From: Nonomuraea basaltis
GTDB taxonomy: Bacteria; Actinomycetota; Actinomycetes; Streptosporangiales; Streptosporangiaceae
Assembly: GCF_005893125.1 (NCBI RefSeq)
Contig: NZ_VCJS01000028.1
Coordinates: forward strand, 28,074-92,073
Reading direction: 5' to 3'
Length of the DNA stretch: 64,000 nt
Part shown: positions 15,966-24,921 of the stretch, piece by piece
Numbering within the stretch: the first letter of the stretch is position 1
Layout: every line of letters begins with the position of its first letter
Notes under the pieces: model-generated
Databases searched by the model: none
Seen by the model: only the letters and a program-made list of their open reading frames with translations
Told to the model about the DNA's origin: nothing
Translations under genes and position numbers: made by a program

Positions 15966-17066
15966 ATGACAAATTCACCGATCGGAAGGCGGGCACTGTT
16001 GCGCGGCGCCGCCGCGCTGGCCGCCCTGCCGGCGCTCGCCGCCTGCGGCACCGGCACCAGCCGCTCCACTGGTGCCAGCGTCTCCACCGGCTCGAGCGCC
16101 AAGACGGTGGCCGTCCGCGACAGTGGCGGGGCCTACGGCGAGGCACTCAAGAAGGCGATCTACGACCCGTTCACCAAGGAGACCGGCATCACCGTCCAGG
16201 TCGCCAACCTCGATGGCGCCCAGGTCCTGGCCCAGATCAACCAGGGTCGCCCTCAGGTCGACCTCATCAACATCACGATGATGGACGGCGCCAAGTTCAT
16301 CCGCGAGAACGCCCTGGAGAAGCTGGACCTCGACCGGATCAAGAATCTCAAGATCGCCAAGCTGCCCGAGAACCAGATCACCGAATACGCCGTCTCCCAC
16401 AGCTTCTACGCCCAGTGCATGGCGTACCGCACCGACGCCTTCGACGGCCGTAAGCCGGAGTCCTGGGCCGACTTCTGGGACGCCAAGGCTTTCCAGGGCG
16501 GCCGCTCGATGTGCAACCCGGACGCCGACCTGCCCGAGCTGGAGTTCGCGCTGCTGGCCGACGGCGTCCCGATGGACCAGCTGTACCCGCTCGACGTGGA
16601 CCGCGCCTTCAAGGTGCTGGACCGGATCAGGTCCGGCGTCAAGAAGTACTGGGACAGCGGCCCGCTCCCCGGCATGCTGCTCACCCGCCAGGAGGTGACC
16701 ATGACCACCGTCTGGCACGGCCGCCTCGCCGACCTGGTCAAGCAGGGCGTCCCGGTCGCGGCCCAGCTCAACGGCGCCCGCCGCCAGTTCCAGGGCTACG
16801 CCATCGCCAAGGGCGCGGCCAACCTGGACGCCGCCTACCAGCTCTTCGACTACTCGATGCACCCCGACGTCCAGGCCCGCCTGGCCATGGCGTACCCGTC
16901 GAACCCGTCTTCCCCTCTGGCCTACGACAAGATCAGCGAGGAGGTGCGCAACGGCCTCGCCGGTGCGCCGCAGTACTACGACAAGGGCTTCGACGCGGAC
17001 ATCGACTGGTGGCTCAAGAACGAAGCGGCGGTCAGCAAGCGCTGGCTGGGGTGGGCTCGTGGCTGA
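15966..17066 (+). CDS. Polyamine-type ABC substrate-binding lipoprotein (PotD-like)
   Basis: The 366-residue protein begins GRRALLRGAAALAALPALAACG: a twin-arginine motif and a lipobox Cys near residue 27, indicating Tat export and lipid anchoring. The mature part has the spermidine/putrescine-binding pattern: VAVRDSGGAYGEALKKAIYD, PFTKETGITV, LINITMMDGAKFIRENALEKL, and W/Y-rich stretches such as WADFWDAKAF. It is followed by the ATPase gene (overlap of eight bases) and two permeases, a complete importer. Spermidine or putrescine themselves are possible, but the deacylase neighbours suggest an acylated or related amine. Ligand specificity is not visible. Confidence 0.88.
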   Translation: MTNSPIGRRALLRGAAALAALPALAACGTGTSRSTGASVSTGSSAKTVAVRDSGGAYGEALKKAIYDPFTKETGITVQVANLDGAQVLAQINQGRPQVDLINITMMDGAKFIRENALEKLDLDRIKNLKIAKLPENQITEYAVSHSFYAQCMAYRTDAFDGRKPESWADFWDAKAFQGGRSMCNPDADLPELEFALLADGVPMDQLYPLDVDRAFKVLDRIRSGVKKYWDSGPLPGMLLTRQEVTMTTVWHGRLADLVKQGVPVAAQLNGARRQFQGYAIAKGAANLDAAYQLFDYSMHPDVQARLAMAYPSNPSSPLAYDKISEEVRNGLAGAPQYYDKGFDADIDWWLKNEAAVSKRWLGWARG

Positions 17067-18198
17067 ATTCGGGGGAGCCGGACCGTCCGTCGAGGTGGCC
17101 GGCGCCAAGACGGCCACCTCGACCGGCAAACCGCTGTCAGTAGTGGCCCTGCGCAAGACGTACGGGGACGCCGTCGCCGTCGACGAGGCGTCCATGGAGA
17201 TCGCCGCCGGGGAGTTCGTCACCTTCCTCGGCGCCTCCGGGTCAGGTAAGACCACGACCCTGATGATGATCGCCGGTTTCTGCGATCCGGATTCCGGCAC
17301 CATCACCGTCGGGGGCCGCGACGTGACCCGGCTGGCCCCGCAGAAGCGAAACCTCGGTTTCGTGTTCCAGCAGTACCTGCTCTTCCCGCACATGACCGTC
17401 GGCGAGAACGTCGCGTTCCCGCTGCAGCTGCGTGGCGTGCCGAAGGACGAGATCCGGCGGCGGGTCGGGGAGACGCTGGAGATGGCGGGCCTGTCGGGCT
17501 TCGCCGGTCGCCGGCCGCGCGAGCTGTCCGGCGGGCAGCAACAGCGCGTGGCTCTGTGTCGTGCGCTGGTCTATCGCCCGCCGGTCATCCTCATGGACGA
17601 GCCGCTGGGCGCGCTGGACAAGAAGCTGCGCGACCAGCTCCAGGTCGAGATCAAGGCCATCCAGCAGGAGCTCGGCCTGACCGTCATCTACGTGACGCAT
17701 GACCAGGAGGAGGCGCTGGTCCTGTCCGACCGCATCGCGGTGATGCGCAACGGCAGGATCGAGCAGTTCGACACACCCAGGGAGCTGTTCGAGCGGCCGA
17801 GGACGCCCTTCGTCGCGGACTTCCTGGGCGCGGCCAACTTCCTGCCCGGCCGCGTGGAACAGCAGACCGGCGCGCACACCATGGTTCGCCTGGACCGGAG
17901 CGGTGGCCTGCTGAAGACACGGCGCCACGAGCTGGCCACCGGTGTCCCGGTCAAGATCGCCGTCCAACCGGGTCGGCTGCGGGTGTGCGCACCGGATGAC
18001 GGGTTCTGCACCGGCACGGTGGAGAACGCGACGTACGTGGGCAGTGTGGTGCGTGCCGGTGTGCGGGTCGACGGCGGTGACGCCCCGCTGTTGCGCCTGG
18101 AGGTACCGGCCGGCCGCGCACCCGTCACCGGCGAGCGGGTCGGGATCAGCGCGGATCCCGACGACGTCAACCTCTTCCCCAGCGAACAGGACGGGTGA
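17059..18198 (+). CDS. ABC transporter ATPase (PotA-like)
   Basis: The 379-residue protein has all ATPase motifs: Walker A GASGSGKTTT (about 61-70), Q-loop in FVFQQYLLFPHMTV, signature LSGGQQQRVALCRAL (about 155), Walker B VILMDEPLGALDKKLR, and the switch His in VIYVTHDQEEAL. A TOBE-like C-terminal domain runs from about 270, as in PotA. The start GTG 17059 overlaps the end of the binding-protein gene. The longer open frame upstream lies inside that gene and is not used. It powers the importer formed with the 18202 and 19089 permeases. Confidence 0.9.
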   Translation: MAEFGGAGPSVEVAGAKTATSTGKPLSVVALRKTYGDAVAVDEASMEIAAGEFVTFLGASGSGKTTTLMMIAGFCDPDSGTITVGGRDVTRLAPQKRNLGFVFQQYLLFPHMTVGENVAFPLQLRGVPKDEIRRRVGETLEMAGLSGFAGRRPRELSGGQQQRVALCRALVYRPPVILMDEPLGALDKKLRDQLQVEIKAIQQELGLTVIYVTHDQEEALVLSDRIAVMRNGRIEQFDTPRELFERPRTPFVADFLGAANFLPGRVEQQTGAHTMVRLDRSGGLLKTRRHELATGVPVKIAVQPGRLRVCAPDDGFCTGTVENATYVGSVVRAGVRVDGGDAPLLRLEVPAGRAPVTGERVGISADPDDVNLFPSEQDG

Positions 18199-18201
18199 GC
18201 G

Positions 18202-19092
18202 ATGGCCGCCACCCTCGCCGGCGCCCCCGCCCGCCCTCGCCGGCTGCTGGCCTCCCGCAGGACCCGGATCGGCATCCTCTACGCCCTGCCGGCCGTGGTC
18301 TACCTGCTGGCGCTGTTCGTCTACCCGATCTTCAGCACGCTGCTGCTCAGCGTGAAGGACCTCGACGGGGCCCTGACGCTGCACTGGTACGTCGACGCGC
18401 TGACGGGCGTGAACCTGTCCGTGCTGTTCACCACGCTGCGGATCTCCGCCGAGACGGCGCTGTTCAGCCTGGTCATCGGGTTCCTCCTGGCGAACGCGAT
18501 CTCCCGGCTGCGGCCCCTGCTGGCCGGACTCGCCATGCTGATCGTCGTCGTCCCGCACTTCATCAGCGCCCTGGTGCGCACCTACGGATGGATCATCATG
18601 CTCGGCGACAAGGGCCTGGTGAACCAGGTGCTCGTCGGCCTGGGGGTCCCCGGGGCGCCGTACCAGCTGCTCTACAACGAGATCGGCGTGGTCATCGGCA
18701 CCACCGCGGTGATGCTGCCGTACACCGTGCTGCTGCTGTACGGCGTGATGCGCGGCGTGGACCGCAGGCTGCTCGCCGCCGCGGCCAGCATGGGGGCCGG
18801 CCGCCTGGTCATCTTCCGCCGGGTCTACCTCCCGCTGGTCGCTCCCGGACTGGCCACTGCCGGACTGCTCAGCTTCATCCTCTCGCTCGGCTACTACATC
18901 ACCCCGGCCCTGATGGGCAGCCCCAACCAGACGATGATCGCCACCCTCATCAACCAGCAGGTGATGAAGGAGAACCGGTGGAACGGGGCGGCCGCCGAGG
19001 GCGTCATCCTGCTGCTGCTGACCTTCGCCGGTCTGCTTCTGGTCAAGCTCGTCAGCTCCCTCGGCGAGGCGAAGAAGAGGAGCGCGTCATGA
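18202..19092 (+). CDS. ABC permease (PotB-like)
   Basis: The 296-residue protein has about six membrane segments, beginning IGILYALPAVVYLLALFVYPIF (about 25-45), and the EAA-type coupling loop near LAAAASMGAGRLVIFRRVYLPLVAPGLA (about 195-220). It matches the first permease of spermidine/putrescine importers. ATG 18202 lies four bases after the ATPase stop, and the 3' end overlaps the next gene by ATGA. Together the two permeases form the channel. Confidence 0.88.
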   Translation: MAATLAGAPARPRRLLASRRTRIGILYALPAVVYLLALFVYPIFSTLLLSVKDLDGALTLHWYVDALTGVNLSVLFTTLRISAETALFSLVIGFLLANAISRLRPLLAGLAMLIVVVPHFISALVRTYGWIIMLGDKGLVNQVLVGLGVPGAPYQLLYNEIGVVIGTTAVMLPYTVLLLYGVMRGVDRRLLAAAASMGAGRLVIFRRVYLPLVAPGLATAGLLSFILSLGYYITPALMGSPNQTMIATLINQQVMKENRWNGAAAEGVILLLLTFAGLLLVKLVSSLGEAKKRSAS

Positions 19093-19955
19093 TCGGACTG
19101 CGTAGCACCCTCACCGGGCGGATCGCGCTGACCGCGGCTGCCACCGTGATCCTGCTGTTCCTGGCGCTGCCGATCGTCGTGATCGTCGTCACCTCGTTCA
19201 GTAAGAGCGCCTTCGCATCGTTCCCGCCGGACTCCTGGTCGCTCGGCTGGTACCGGACGCTGTTCGCCGACGGCAGCAAATGGCCGGGCGCCCTGTCGCT
19301 GAGCGCCTTCATCGCCTCGATCAGCACCGTGTTCTCACTGATCATCGGTGTGACCGCGGCGACCGCGCTGACCCGCAGCGAACTGCCGCTGCGCTCCGCG
19401 GTCTACGCCCTGGTCCTGGGGCCGCTGGTCATCCCGCACATCGTCACCGCCCTGGGCCTGTTCCTGCTCTTCGAGCCCGCCTCGATGCTGGGCAGCCCGC
19501 TCGCGATCGCCCTGGGGCACACCGTGATGGCCTCGCCGATCGCGGTGCTGATCCTCGTCGCGACGCTGCGCGGAATCGATGAACGCCTGGAGGACGCCGC
19601 GGCGAGCATGGGGGCAGGCCGCCTGACGATCGCTCGGCGGATCACCTTCCCCCTGGCCGCGCCGGGGATGGTCGCGGCGGCGATCTTCTCTTTCATCACC
19701 AGTTTCGATGATTTCTACGTCTCCCAGTTCCTGTCTTCCGTCGGCACCCTCACCCTGCCGGTGCAGATCTACAACTCCTTGATGTTCGACATCGATCCCA
19801 GCGTGACTGCGATCAGCGCGCTGCTGATCGCCTTCGCGATCCTCGCCCTCGTGCTGGTCGGGCTGGTGCGCTGGCTCGGCTCCGGCCGGCAGAACGCCCT
19901 GCTGTCGGTCGAAACCGCCACGACCCTCGGTGCTCCGGGCGAGGAGGCGCTGTGA
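19089..19955 (+). CDS. ABC permease (PotC-like)
   Basis: The 288-residue protein has six predicted membrane segments starting with ALTAAATVILLFLALPIVVIVV, and the coupling motif AAASMGAGRLTIARRITFPL near residue 180. It is the second permease of the PotABCD-like system. The ATG overlaps the preceding stop (ATGA), and its own stop overlaps the GTG of the aminotransferase stub (GTGA). Translational coupling thus runs straight into a broken gene. Confidence 0.87.
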   Translation: MIGLRSTLTGRIALTAAATVILLFLALPIVVIVVTSFSKSAFASFPPDSWSLGWYRTLFADGSKWPGALSLSAFIASISTVFSLIIGVTAATALTRSELPLRSAVYALVLGPLVIPHIVTALGLFLLFEPASMLGSPLAIALGHTVMASPIAVLILVATLRGIDERLEDAAASMGAGRLTIARRITFPLAAPGMVAAAIFSFITSFDDFYVSQFLSSVGTLTLPVQIYNSLMFDIDPSVTAISALLIAFAILALVLVGLVRWLGSGRQNALLSVETATTLGAPGEEAL

Positions 19956-20191
19956 ACGCCACCCAGGCAGCGGAGCGTCACCTGCTGCTCAACATGACCG
20001 CGAACGGCTCGGTCGGCGAGGGCGGCAAGGAGCTGTTCGTCGTGACCCGCGGCGACGGCCCCTACGTGTACGACTCGGCCGGCACCCGCTACATCGACGG
20101 CATGTCCGGGCTCTACTGCGCCCAACTCGGCTACGGCTACGCCGGCGAGATCGCCGAGGCGTCCGACCGGCTCATTTCCTTCGAAAGGTAG
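19952..20191 (+). pseudogene. Class III aminotransferase, N-terminal stub
   Basis: The 79-codon frame matches only the first part of a class III aminotransferase: HLLLNMTANGSVGEGGKELF, GDGPYVYDSAGTRYIDGMSG, YCAQLGYGYAGEIAEA. Family members are about 430-460 residues, so the cofactor sites and the Schiff-base lysine are all absent. After EIAEAS the reading changes to unrelated DRLISFER and stops. The next gene starts seven bases later, so some 1.1 kb of coding DNA was lost without touching either neighbour. The start is still coupled to the permease stop. A functional short protein is unlikely but not excluded. The complete aminotransferase at 6283 could supply the activity. Confidence 0.8.
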
Positions 20192-20197
20192 AAACCC

Positions 20198-21154
20198 ATG
20201 ACCTACACCATCGGCCCGGTCAGCTGCGCACCCGGCGAGCGCGCCCAGGGCCTGATCCCCGTCGGCGTCAGCACGTACGGCGTCGACCTGGGCATCCCGC
20301 TGATCGTGGTCAACGGCGCCGAGCCCGGTCCGGTCCTGTGCGTGGACGGCGGCGTGCACGGCGACGAGTACGACGGCATGGAGGCCGTCCGCCGCGTCCT
20401 CGCCGAGACCGACCCGGCCACGCTGCGCGGCACCCTCGTCGGCATCCCCTGCGTGAACACCCCCGCCTTCGAGGCGGCCGCCCGCGCCAGCGGCCTCGAC
20501 CATGCCAATCTCAACCGCATCTTCCCCGGCGACCCCGACGGCTCCTACTCGCTGCGGCTGGCCGCCGCCTTCGTCGAGCAGGTCATCCCGGCCGTGGACG
20601 CCCTGGTCGACCTGCACACCGGCGGCGCGTACGGCGAGATCGCGCCGCTCACCATCGTCCAGGGCGGCTACGAGGAGCTGGCCACCGGCATCGGCCTGGC
20701 CGCCGGCCACCCGCTGATCTGGAAGGGCGGCAAGTGGGGCGGCACCGCCCGCCTGTCGGCGCTGCAGGCCGGCAAGCCCGCCATCACCATCGAGGCCGGC
20801 GGCGGCACCTACCGGGAGGAGACGGTCTCCCTGCACGTGCGCTCCGTCCGCAACGTCATGCGGCAGCTCGGCATGATCGACGGCGCGGCGGAGTTGCTCG
20901 GCTCGTACACGGAGGTCAGCGGCACCTTCGCCCGCTCGGCCGCAGGCGGCTTCTTCCTCGGCCATGCCGACCCCGGCGAGGAGTGCAAGCAGGGCGACCT
21001 CATCGGCCGTGTCGTCGACCACTACGGCGCCACCCTGGAAGAGATCCGCGCCCCGCAGGACGGCATCGTGCTGTGGGTGCGCCGCATCCGCACCGTCCGC
21101 ACCGGCGACGAGGTCGTCATCTTCGGCGCGGTCGAAGGGGAGATCCGGCCGTGA
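20198..21154 (+). CDS. Succinylglutamate desuccinylase/aspartoacylase-family deacylase, copy 2
   Basis: The 318-residue protein shows GGVHGDEYDGMEAVRR (zinc His and Asp/Glu pair, about 49-58), HANLNRIFPGDPDG, VDLHTGGAYG (second zinc His, about 142), and ITIEAGGGTYREE with the catalytic Glu. A barrel-like C-terminus ends in DEVVIFGAVEGEIRP. It shares family and layout with the 14955 gene but differs clearly (HGDE for HGGE, longer VDLHTGG region), so the two probably take different acyl amines or act in sequence. Its stop overlaps the next GTG. Zinc hydrolase function is well supported; the substrate is unknown. Confidence 0.82.
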   Translation: MTYTIGPVSCAPGERAQGLIPVGVSTYGVDLGIPLIVVNGAEPGPVLCVDGGVHGDEYDGMEAVRRVLAETDPATLRGTLVGIPCVNTPAFEAAARASGLDHANLNRIFPGDPDGSYSLRLAAAFVEQVIPAVDALVDLHTGGAYGEIAPLTIVQGGYEELATGIGLAAGHPLIWKGGKWGGTARLSALQAGKPAITIEAGGGTYREETVSLHVRSVRNVMRQLGMIDGAAELLGSYTEVSGTFARSAAGGFFLGHADPGEECKQGDLIGRVVDHYGATLEEIRAPQDGIVLWVRRIRTVRTGDEVVIFGAVEGEIRP

Positions 21155-22608
21155 CCAGCGGTTCAGTGCGCGAGCTGCTCATCGACGGCAAGAGGGTCCC
21201 CGCCCGTGACGGGGCCACCTTCACCGTCGTCGACCCGGCCCGCGGCACCCCCATCGCCGAGGTGTCCCGCGGCGGCCCCGCCGACATCGACAGTGCGGTG
21301 GCCGCCGCCGGCGCCGCGCTCGTCTCGCCCGGCTGGGCGTGCCTGCGGCCGGCCGAGCGCGGCCGGCTGCTCACCCGCATCGCCCAGGAGATCCGCCGCC
21401 AGGCCGGCGACCTGGCCGAGCTGGAGAGCCTGGACGTGGGCAAGCCGCTACGCCAGGCCCACGCCGACGTCGAGGCGGCGGCCCGCTACTTCGAGTTCTA
21501 CGCCGGCATCGCCGACAAGCTCGGCGGCGCCACGATTCCGCTCGGCCGCGGCCTGCTCGACTACACCGTCCGTGAGCCGATCGGCGTGTCGGGGCAGATC
21601 ATCCCGTTCAACTACCCGCTGCAGAACACCGCCCGCGGCGCGGCCCCCGCCCTCGCGGCCGGGTGCACCGTCGTGCTCAAGCCGTCGCCGGAGGCGCCGC
21701 TGACGCCGCTGGAGATCGGGCGCATCGCGCTGGAGTGCGGGCTGCCGCCCGGGGTGCTCAACGTGGTGCCAGGAGACGGCGTGACCGGCGCGGCCCTGGC
21801 CGGCCACCCCGGTATCGACCAGGTGACGTTCACCGGCTCGGTGCCGACCGGGATCAAGGTCGCGCAGGCCGCCGCCGCGAACGTGGTGCCGTCGGTCGTG
21901 GAGCTGGGCGGCAAGTCGCCCGCCATCGTCTTCGCCGACGCGGACTTCGACCAGGCGCTCGCCGGCGTGGCGGCCTCGGGGTTCGGCAACGCCGGGCAGA
22001 CGTGCTCCGCCGGCACCCGGCTGCTGCTGCAGCGTGGCGCCGAGGAGTTCCTCGACCGGCTCGTGGCGCACGCCGCGTCCCTGCGCCTCGGGCCGGGCCT
22101 GGACGACCCCGACATGGGGCCGCTGGTGTCGGCGCGGCAACGCGACCGCGTGGAGACGTACCTGGATCTGGCCCGTCAGGAGGGCGCCACCATCCGCACC
22201 GGCGGCGGACGGCCCGGGGACCCGGCACTCGCCGACGGCTACTTCATCGAGCCGACCGTCCTGACCGGGCTGACCAACGCCGCGCGATGTGCGCGGGAGG
22301 AGATCTTCGGGCCCGTCCTCACGGTCATCGAGTTCGGCGATGCCGATGAGGCCCTCGCCATCGCCAACGACAGCCCGTACGGACTGTCGTCGTACGTGTG
22401 GACCCGCGACATGACCACCGCGATGCGGCTCGCCGAAGGCGTCAGGGCAGGCCAGGTGTACGTCAACGCAACCGGCGTCGGCACCGGCGTCGAGCTGCCC
22501 TTCGGCGGCTACAAGCACAGCGGGTGGGGCCGCGAGAAGGGCCTGGAGGCGCTGAACGGCTACACCCAGCTCAAGAACGTCTGCCTCGGCTTCGGGACGC
22601 CCCGATGA
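21151..22608 (+). CDS. Aldehyde dehydrogenase (aminoaldehyde/betaine-aldehyde type)
   Basis: The 485-residue protein has PIGVSGQIIPFNYPL (about 147), KPSPEAPLTPLEI, GSVPTGIKVAQ, VELGGKSPAIVFADADF with the general-base Glu (about 250), GNAGQTCSAGTRLLL with the catalytic Cys (about 286), and PFGGYKHSGWGREKG at the end. This subgroup oxidises aminoaldehydes such as 4-aminobutanal or betaine aldehyde, which fits as the step after amine oxidation by the flavin oxidases of this operon. The GTG start lies in GTGA at the deacylase stop. It is distinct from the succinate-semialdehyde-like enzyme at 10433. Confidence 0.87.
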   Translation: MTSGSVRELLIDGKRVPARDGATFTVVDPARGTPIAEVSRGGPADIDSAVAAAGAALVSPGWACLRPAERGRLLTRIAQEIRRQAGDLAELESLDVGKPLRQAHADVEAAARYFEFYAGIADKLGGATIPLGRGLLDYTVREPIGVSGQIIPFNYPLQNTARGAAPALAAGCTVVLKPSPEAPLTPLEIGRIALECGLPPGVLNVVPGDGVTGAALAGHPGIDQVTFTGSVPTGIKVAQAAAANVVPSVVELGGKSPAIVFADADFDQALAGVAASGFGNAGQTCSAGTRLLLQRGAEEFLDRLVAHAASLRLGPGLDDPDMGPLVSARQRDRVETYLDLARQEGATIRTGGGRPGDPALADGYFIEPTVLTGLTNAARCAREEIFGPVLTVIEFGDADEALAIANDSPYGLSSYVWTRDMTTAMRLAEGVRAGQVYVNATGVGTGVELPFGGYKHSGWGREKGLEALNGYTQLKNVCLGFGTPR

Positions 22609-22826
22609 GCGACATGCGCTACCGCAGGCTCGGCCGCGACGGCCCGCTGGTGTCCGTGGTGGGCGTCGGCGGCCTGGCCGCACTGCCCCAGGTGGGCTCC
22701 GTCATCTGCGGGGCGATGACCCCGCAGCAGGTCACCGCCAACGCGGCGGCGGCCGGCTGGACCCCGGACGCGGCCGACGTGGCCGCGCTCGATCACATCG
22801 TGCCGCCCGGCGAACGGGTGGTCTGA
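22605..22826 (+). pseudogene. Aldo/keto reductase with internal deletion (73-codon mini-gene)
   Basis: The frame begins like an aldo/keto reductase, MRYRRLGRDGPLVSVVGVGG, and then jumps to the family's last segment, LAALPQVGSVICGAMTPQQV, ANAAAAGWTPDAADVAALDH. About 230 central residues are absent, including all catalytic residues (Asp, Tyr, Lys, His) and most of the barrel. The join is in frame, and the ATG is still coupled to the aldehyde dehydrogenase stop (ATGA). It cannot have reductase activity. It is the second gene in this operon reduced by a clean internal loss. Confidence 0.82.
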
Positions 22827-22846
22827 ACACCATGAGGTTGAACGAC

Positions 22847-23512
22847 ATGCGACAGGTAGTCACCTTCGACGCCTACGGAACCCTGATCGACTTCCAGCTC
22901 GGGCCCACCACGCTGAAGATCCTCGCCGACCGGCTGGACCTCGACGGGCTCAACGTGGAGGAGTTCCTCGACGACTTCCGCGTCATGCGCTTCCAGGCCG
23001 TGCTGGAGGCGTACCGCCCCTACCACGAAGTGCTGCACTCCAGCCTGCGCAACGCCATGCGCCTGCACGGCCTCGACTACCGCACCTCCGACGGCGACGC
23101 CCTGGTCGAGGCGGTGCCCACATTCGGGCCGTGGCCCGAGGTGCCCGACGCACTGCGCGCGCTCAAGACCAAGTACGAGATCGCGATCATCTCCAACTCC
23201 GACGACGACCTCATCAAGCACAACGTCGCCAACATCGGGGTCGAGTTCGACCACGTCATCACCGCCGAGCAGGCCAGGGCCTACAAGCCGGACCGCCAGG
23301 CCTTCGAGCACGCCTTCAAGGTCATGGACGTCGAGCCGTCCCAGGTGATCCACACCGCCCAGGGCTGGGAGTACGACCACATCCCCACCCGCGACCTCGG
23401 CCTCGAGCGGCGCGTGTGGATCAACCGCTACCGCCGCCGCGGCAGCTCCGACTACCAGCCCTACGACGAGCTGAACGACCTGTCGGGCCTCCCCGCACTG
23501 CTCGGCTGCTGA
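22847..23512 (+). CDS. HAD-superfamily hydrolase, haloacid dehalogenase type II-like
   Basis: The product of about 221 residues has the HAD core: VVTFDAYGTLIDF with the nucleophile Asp (about residue 8), AIISNSDDDL (motif II Ser), ARAYKPDRQAFEHA (motif III Lys), and VIHTAQGWEYDHIPTRDLGL in the motif IV region. The cap follows motif I directly, as in L-2-haloacid dehalogenase type II. Such genes recur in bacterial polyamine-type clusters with unclear roles, possibly a phosphatase or housekeeping function. I prefer ATG 22847, which has GAGG nine bases upstream; ATG 22832 is the alternative. Confidence 0.8.
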   Translation: MRQVVTFDAYGTLIDFQLGPTTLKILADRLDLDGLNVEEFLDDFRVMRFQAVLEAYRPYHEVLHSSLRNAMRLHGLDYRTSDGDALVEAVPTFGPWPEVPDALRALKTKYEIAIISNSDDDLIKHNVANIGVEFDHVITAEQARAYKPDRQAFEHAFKVMDVEPSQVIHTAQGWEYDHIPTRDLGLERRVWINRYRRRGSSDYQPYDELNDLSGLPALLGC

Positions 23513-23526
23513 GAACGGAACCCACG

Positions 23527-24810
23527 ATGAAGCAGATCCCGTACTGGCTCGACACCGCGCCCCCGCTGCCCGACCGCTCCGGCAGGCCGCTGCCGGACGA
23601 GGCCGACGTGGTGGTCATCGGCGGCGGGCTGACCGGCCTGTCCACCGCCCTGCACACCGCCGGCAAAGGCGCCCGCGTCGTCCTCATCGAGAAGGACAAG
23701 GTCGGCTCGGGCGCCTCCGGGCGCAACGGCAGCATGTGCACCCAGGGCATCACCATCACCACCGGCCAGGCACGCGAACGCTACGGCCAGGAGCGCGCCC
23801 GCGAGCTGTACGACTCCTTCCGCCACGCCGTCGACCTCGTGGAGGAGCTGACGCTCAAGGAAGGCATCGACTGCGACTTCCGCCGCTCCGGCCGCTTGGG
23901 TGTCGCCTTCAAACCGGCTCACTTCGAGCGGATGCGTGCCAAGCAACGCGATCTCGCCGAGAACTTCGGCCACGAGACCACCCTCATCGGGCCCAGCGAG
24001 CTGCGGACCGAGCTGGGCTCGGACTACTACCACGGCGCGCTGCTCGACCCGCTCAGCGCGGGACTGCACGTCGGCAAGTACGTGCACGGTCTGGCCGAGG
24101 CCGCCGAGCGCGCCGGCGCGGAGATCCACGAGCGCAACGCCGCCACTGAGTTGCGGCGCATGCCCGGGGGCGGTTTCGAGGTGGAGACGCTGAACGGTCT
24201 CATCCGGGCCAGGCAGGTCGTCGCGGCGACCGACGCCTACAGCGACGGCGCGCTTTCATGGTTGCGTAAGCGGCTCATCTGCGTCGGCAGCTTCATCATC
24301 GTCACCGAGCCGCTGGGCGAGGAGCTGGCCCGCGAGATCATCCCGAACGCCCGCCTGGTGGTCGACTCCAAGAACATCGGCCACTACATCAGGCTCACCC
24401 CGGACAACCGGCTCGCCTTCGGCGGCCGGGCCCGCTTCGCTCCGTCCGACCCGGCCTCCGACCGCAAGAGCGGCGCGGTGCTCAAGCGGGAGATGGCCGA
24501 GATCTTCCCCCAGCTCGCCAATGTCCGGATCGACTATGTGTGGGGAGGCAGCGTCGGCTTCAGCTACGACCGCATCCCGCACGCCGGCGAGAACAACGGC
24601 CTGTACTACTCGGGGGGTTACTGCGGCCACGGCGTGCAGATGGCCACCTACATGGGACGCGCGCTCGCCGAGATGATGGACGGCCGCCCCGAGGTCAACC
24701 CGTGGCGCGGGCTCGGCTTCCCCAAGGTGCCCGTGCCCTTCTACAACGGCACCGCCTGGTTCCTGCCATTCGCCGGCGCCTACTACAAGGCGAAGGACCG
24801 CTTCCGCTGA
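23527..24810 (+). CDS. FAD-dependent amine oxidase (gamma-glutamylputrescine oxidase-like)
   Basis: The 427-residue protein carries ADVVVIGGGLTGLSTALHTA (GxGxxG, about 27-46), VVLIEKDKVGSGASGRNGSM (flavin-contact region typical of PuuB/OrdL-like DAO proteins), and a C-terminal FSYDRIPHAG, YYSGGYCGHGVQMATYMGR motif. PuuB relatives oxidise gamma-glutamylputrescine to an aldehyde and hydrogen peroxide. Here no glutamate-putrescine ligase (PuuA) is present. Instead two deacylases are encoded, so the true substrate may be another N-acyl amine. It is the last intact gene of the operon, 14 bases behind the HAD gene. Confidence 0.84.
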   Translation: MKQIPYWLDTAPPLPDRSGRPLPDEADVVVIGGGLTGLSTALHTAGKGARVVLIEKDKVGSGASGRNGSMCTQGITITTGQARERYGQERARELYDSFRHAVDLVEELTLKEGIDCDFRRSGRLGVAFKPAHFERMRAKQRDLAENFGHETTLIGPSELRTELGSDYYHGALLDPLSAGLHVGKYVHGLAEAAERAGAEIHERNAATELRRMPGGGFEVETLNGLIRARQVVAATDAYSDGALSWLRKRLICVGSFIIVTEPLGEELAREIIPNARLVVDSKNIGHYIRLTPDNRLAFGGRARFAPSDPASDRKSGAVLKREMAEIFPQLANVRIDYVWGGSVGFSYDRIPHAGENNGLYYSGGYCGHGVQMATYMGRALAEMMDGRPEVNPWRGLGFPKVPVPFYNGTAWFLPFAGAYYKAKDRFR

Positions 24811-24921
24811 CGCGTGCCGACCGGCCCCCGCGATCCGGCGTCCTCGCGGTCGGCGGCCTGGGCCGTCCGGCCGCGGGGGCTCAGAATCGTGCCACGTCGG
24901 TCACGATCCGGACGACGGGCA

